Source of the DNA: an uncultured Clostridia bacterium
Lineage (GTDB): Bacteria > Bacillota > Clostridia > TANB77 > CAG-465
Reading direction: 5' to 3'
DNA: 64,000 nucleotides
Assembly (NCBI GenBank): GCA_944388585.1
Contig: CALXJI010000002.1
Span: 124,001-188,000 of the forward strand
In this document: in pieces, positions 63,323-64,000 of the stretch
Layout of the letters: each line of letters starts with the position of its first letter
Numbering within the stretch: the first letter of the stretch is position 1
Notes under the pieces: generated by a model
The model's database searches: none
The model's input: only the letters and a program-made list of their open reading frames with translations
Told to the model about the DNA's origin: nothing
Program-made: the position numbers and the translations under genes

Positions 63323-64000
63323 TTAAATTGCCATTGTACCTCCTGGTGTATTAAGCAATATATATATTTTTTCTTCTTGTAATGTATTAGCATTTATATA
63401 TACTAAAAATTCTTTATCATCTATATTTCCTTTAAATTCATATGCTAATACTTCATCTTTAGAATCTGTTGGAATTATACAAAGTCTTTGAGAATCAATA
63501 TTTAAATCTTTATATAATTTTTCTTTTGCTTGCTCTACAGAATTTTTAGGTGAAATTTCTCTTACTTTATGATTATATATATATCCATTTGCTTCAAAAT
63601 TCATTATTTCTCCGTTATCTAAAGCTACCTTTACTTTTATTAAATCTGAATAAATAATCACATTATCTTGCACAGCTGCAAAAGAAATAGTAACCATATT
63701 TTCACCTTTAAGATAATATGTCGGTTCTACATCATATATTCCAACACTGTTAATATAATTTAGAGCATATTCTTTTGCCTTCTCTATGTCAATTTTTTCT
63801 TCCTCTACTTTTCTATCTGAAATCATTTGATATAATCTTGCATCATTTTTTGTTACATATAATGTCTTTACTGTTTCTATTTCATATATCTTTGCCTCAT
63901 ACACATATAATGGAATTTTTCCGTCTTGCTCTTGTTTAAATGTTATACTCTCCAAATTTAATTCATCTTTTAATATATTTTGTGCTTCATCATTAGATAC
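63323..64000 (-). CDS. ypeB: YpeB-like germination protein, C-terminal part (runs off the edge)
   Basis: The visible 225 residues are the C-terminal PepSY-type region of YpeB, with repeated SxEQAKEK and VSFA-type motifs. The frame stays open to the last base of the window, so the N-terminal membrane anchor lies beyond the edge; the TTG at 63955 is not the real start. YpeB keeps the cortex-lytic enzyme SleB stable in the spore. A sleB gene would be expected next to it, upstream of the window edge. The terminator follows the stop. Confidence 0.85.
   Translation of the reverse strand, partial: VSNDEAQNILKDELNLESITFKQEQDGKIPLYVYEAKIYEIETVKTLYVTKNDARLYQMISDRKVEEEKIDIEKAKEYALNYINSVGIYDVEPTYYLKGENMVTISFAAVQDNVIIYSDLIKVKVALDNGEIMNFEANGYIYNHKVREISPKNSVEQAKEKLYKDLNIDSQRLCIIPTDSKDEVLAYEFKGNIDDKEFLVYINANTLQEEKIYILLNTPGGTMAI

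Overview
This window looks like a chromosomal segment from a very AT-rich, endospore-forming member of the Clostridia. The evidence is a complete eight-gene spoIIIA operon (42849-47669), a ytfJ/gerW-type sporulation gene next to a DUF2953 gene, a YpeB-like gene running off the right edge, and AGGAGG-type ribosome binding sites throughout. The species is not named by the sequence; an uncultured gut-type Clostridia lineage is a guess. Ribosomal protein L27 lacks the N-terminal extension usual in Firmicutes, so the lineage is somewhat atypical.

Layout. (1) 342-14061, minus strand: a twelve-gene operon for a type IV secretion (T4SS)-like machine. It holds VirB2-like pilin modules, a PrgI-family protein, a TraC-like protein, a VirB4 ATPase, a VirB6-like channel split into two genes, three small bitopic membrane proteins, and a giant membrane-anchored GH24+CHAP wall hydrolase. 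(2) 14252-36632: an M23 peptidase, a two-OB-fold SSB-like protein, pgi, a NadM-like adenylyltransferase, tRNA-Lys(CTT), an acyl-CoA synthetase, the ytfJ neighbourhood, obg, a trpS remnant, a beta-CASP nuclease, rpmA, rplU and pth. A VirD4/TraG-like coupling ATPase (30169-32670) lies here, 16 kb from the T4SS operon and on the other strand. A PLP synthase, an AIM24 protein and an SGNH hydrolase follow. (3) 36901-47669: secA, a GC-richer orphan gene, a three-gene operon with a stand-alone MshEN domain, and spoIIIAA-AH. (4) 47841-64000: a SWIM/SNF2 helicase, a GH18 glycosidase, a D-alanine/peptidoglycan operon (alr, alpha/beta hydrolase, membrane-anchored MurF, ddl), a Sel1-repeat protein, a HAM1-type pyrophosphatase, pcrA, a DUF6873-like protein and YpeB.

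How the parts fit. The T4SS set has pilins, ATPases, channel, wall hydrolase and coupling protein, but the window shows no relaxase, integrase, partition genes or attachment sites. It is embedded among housekeeping genes, so it could be a resident, domesticated secretion or DNA-transfer machine rather than a conjugative element. Other unusual items are: a frameshifted LysM gene whose whole transcript is a run of back-to-back stem-loops; two short promoter-to-terminator units that look like small RNAs; a strong promoter followed at once by an intrinsic terminator; and a trpS fragment with a Trp codon turned into TAG. Most transcription units end in clear intrinsic terminators, which are listed.
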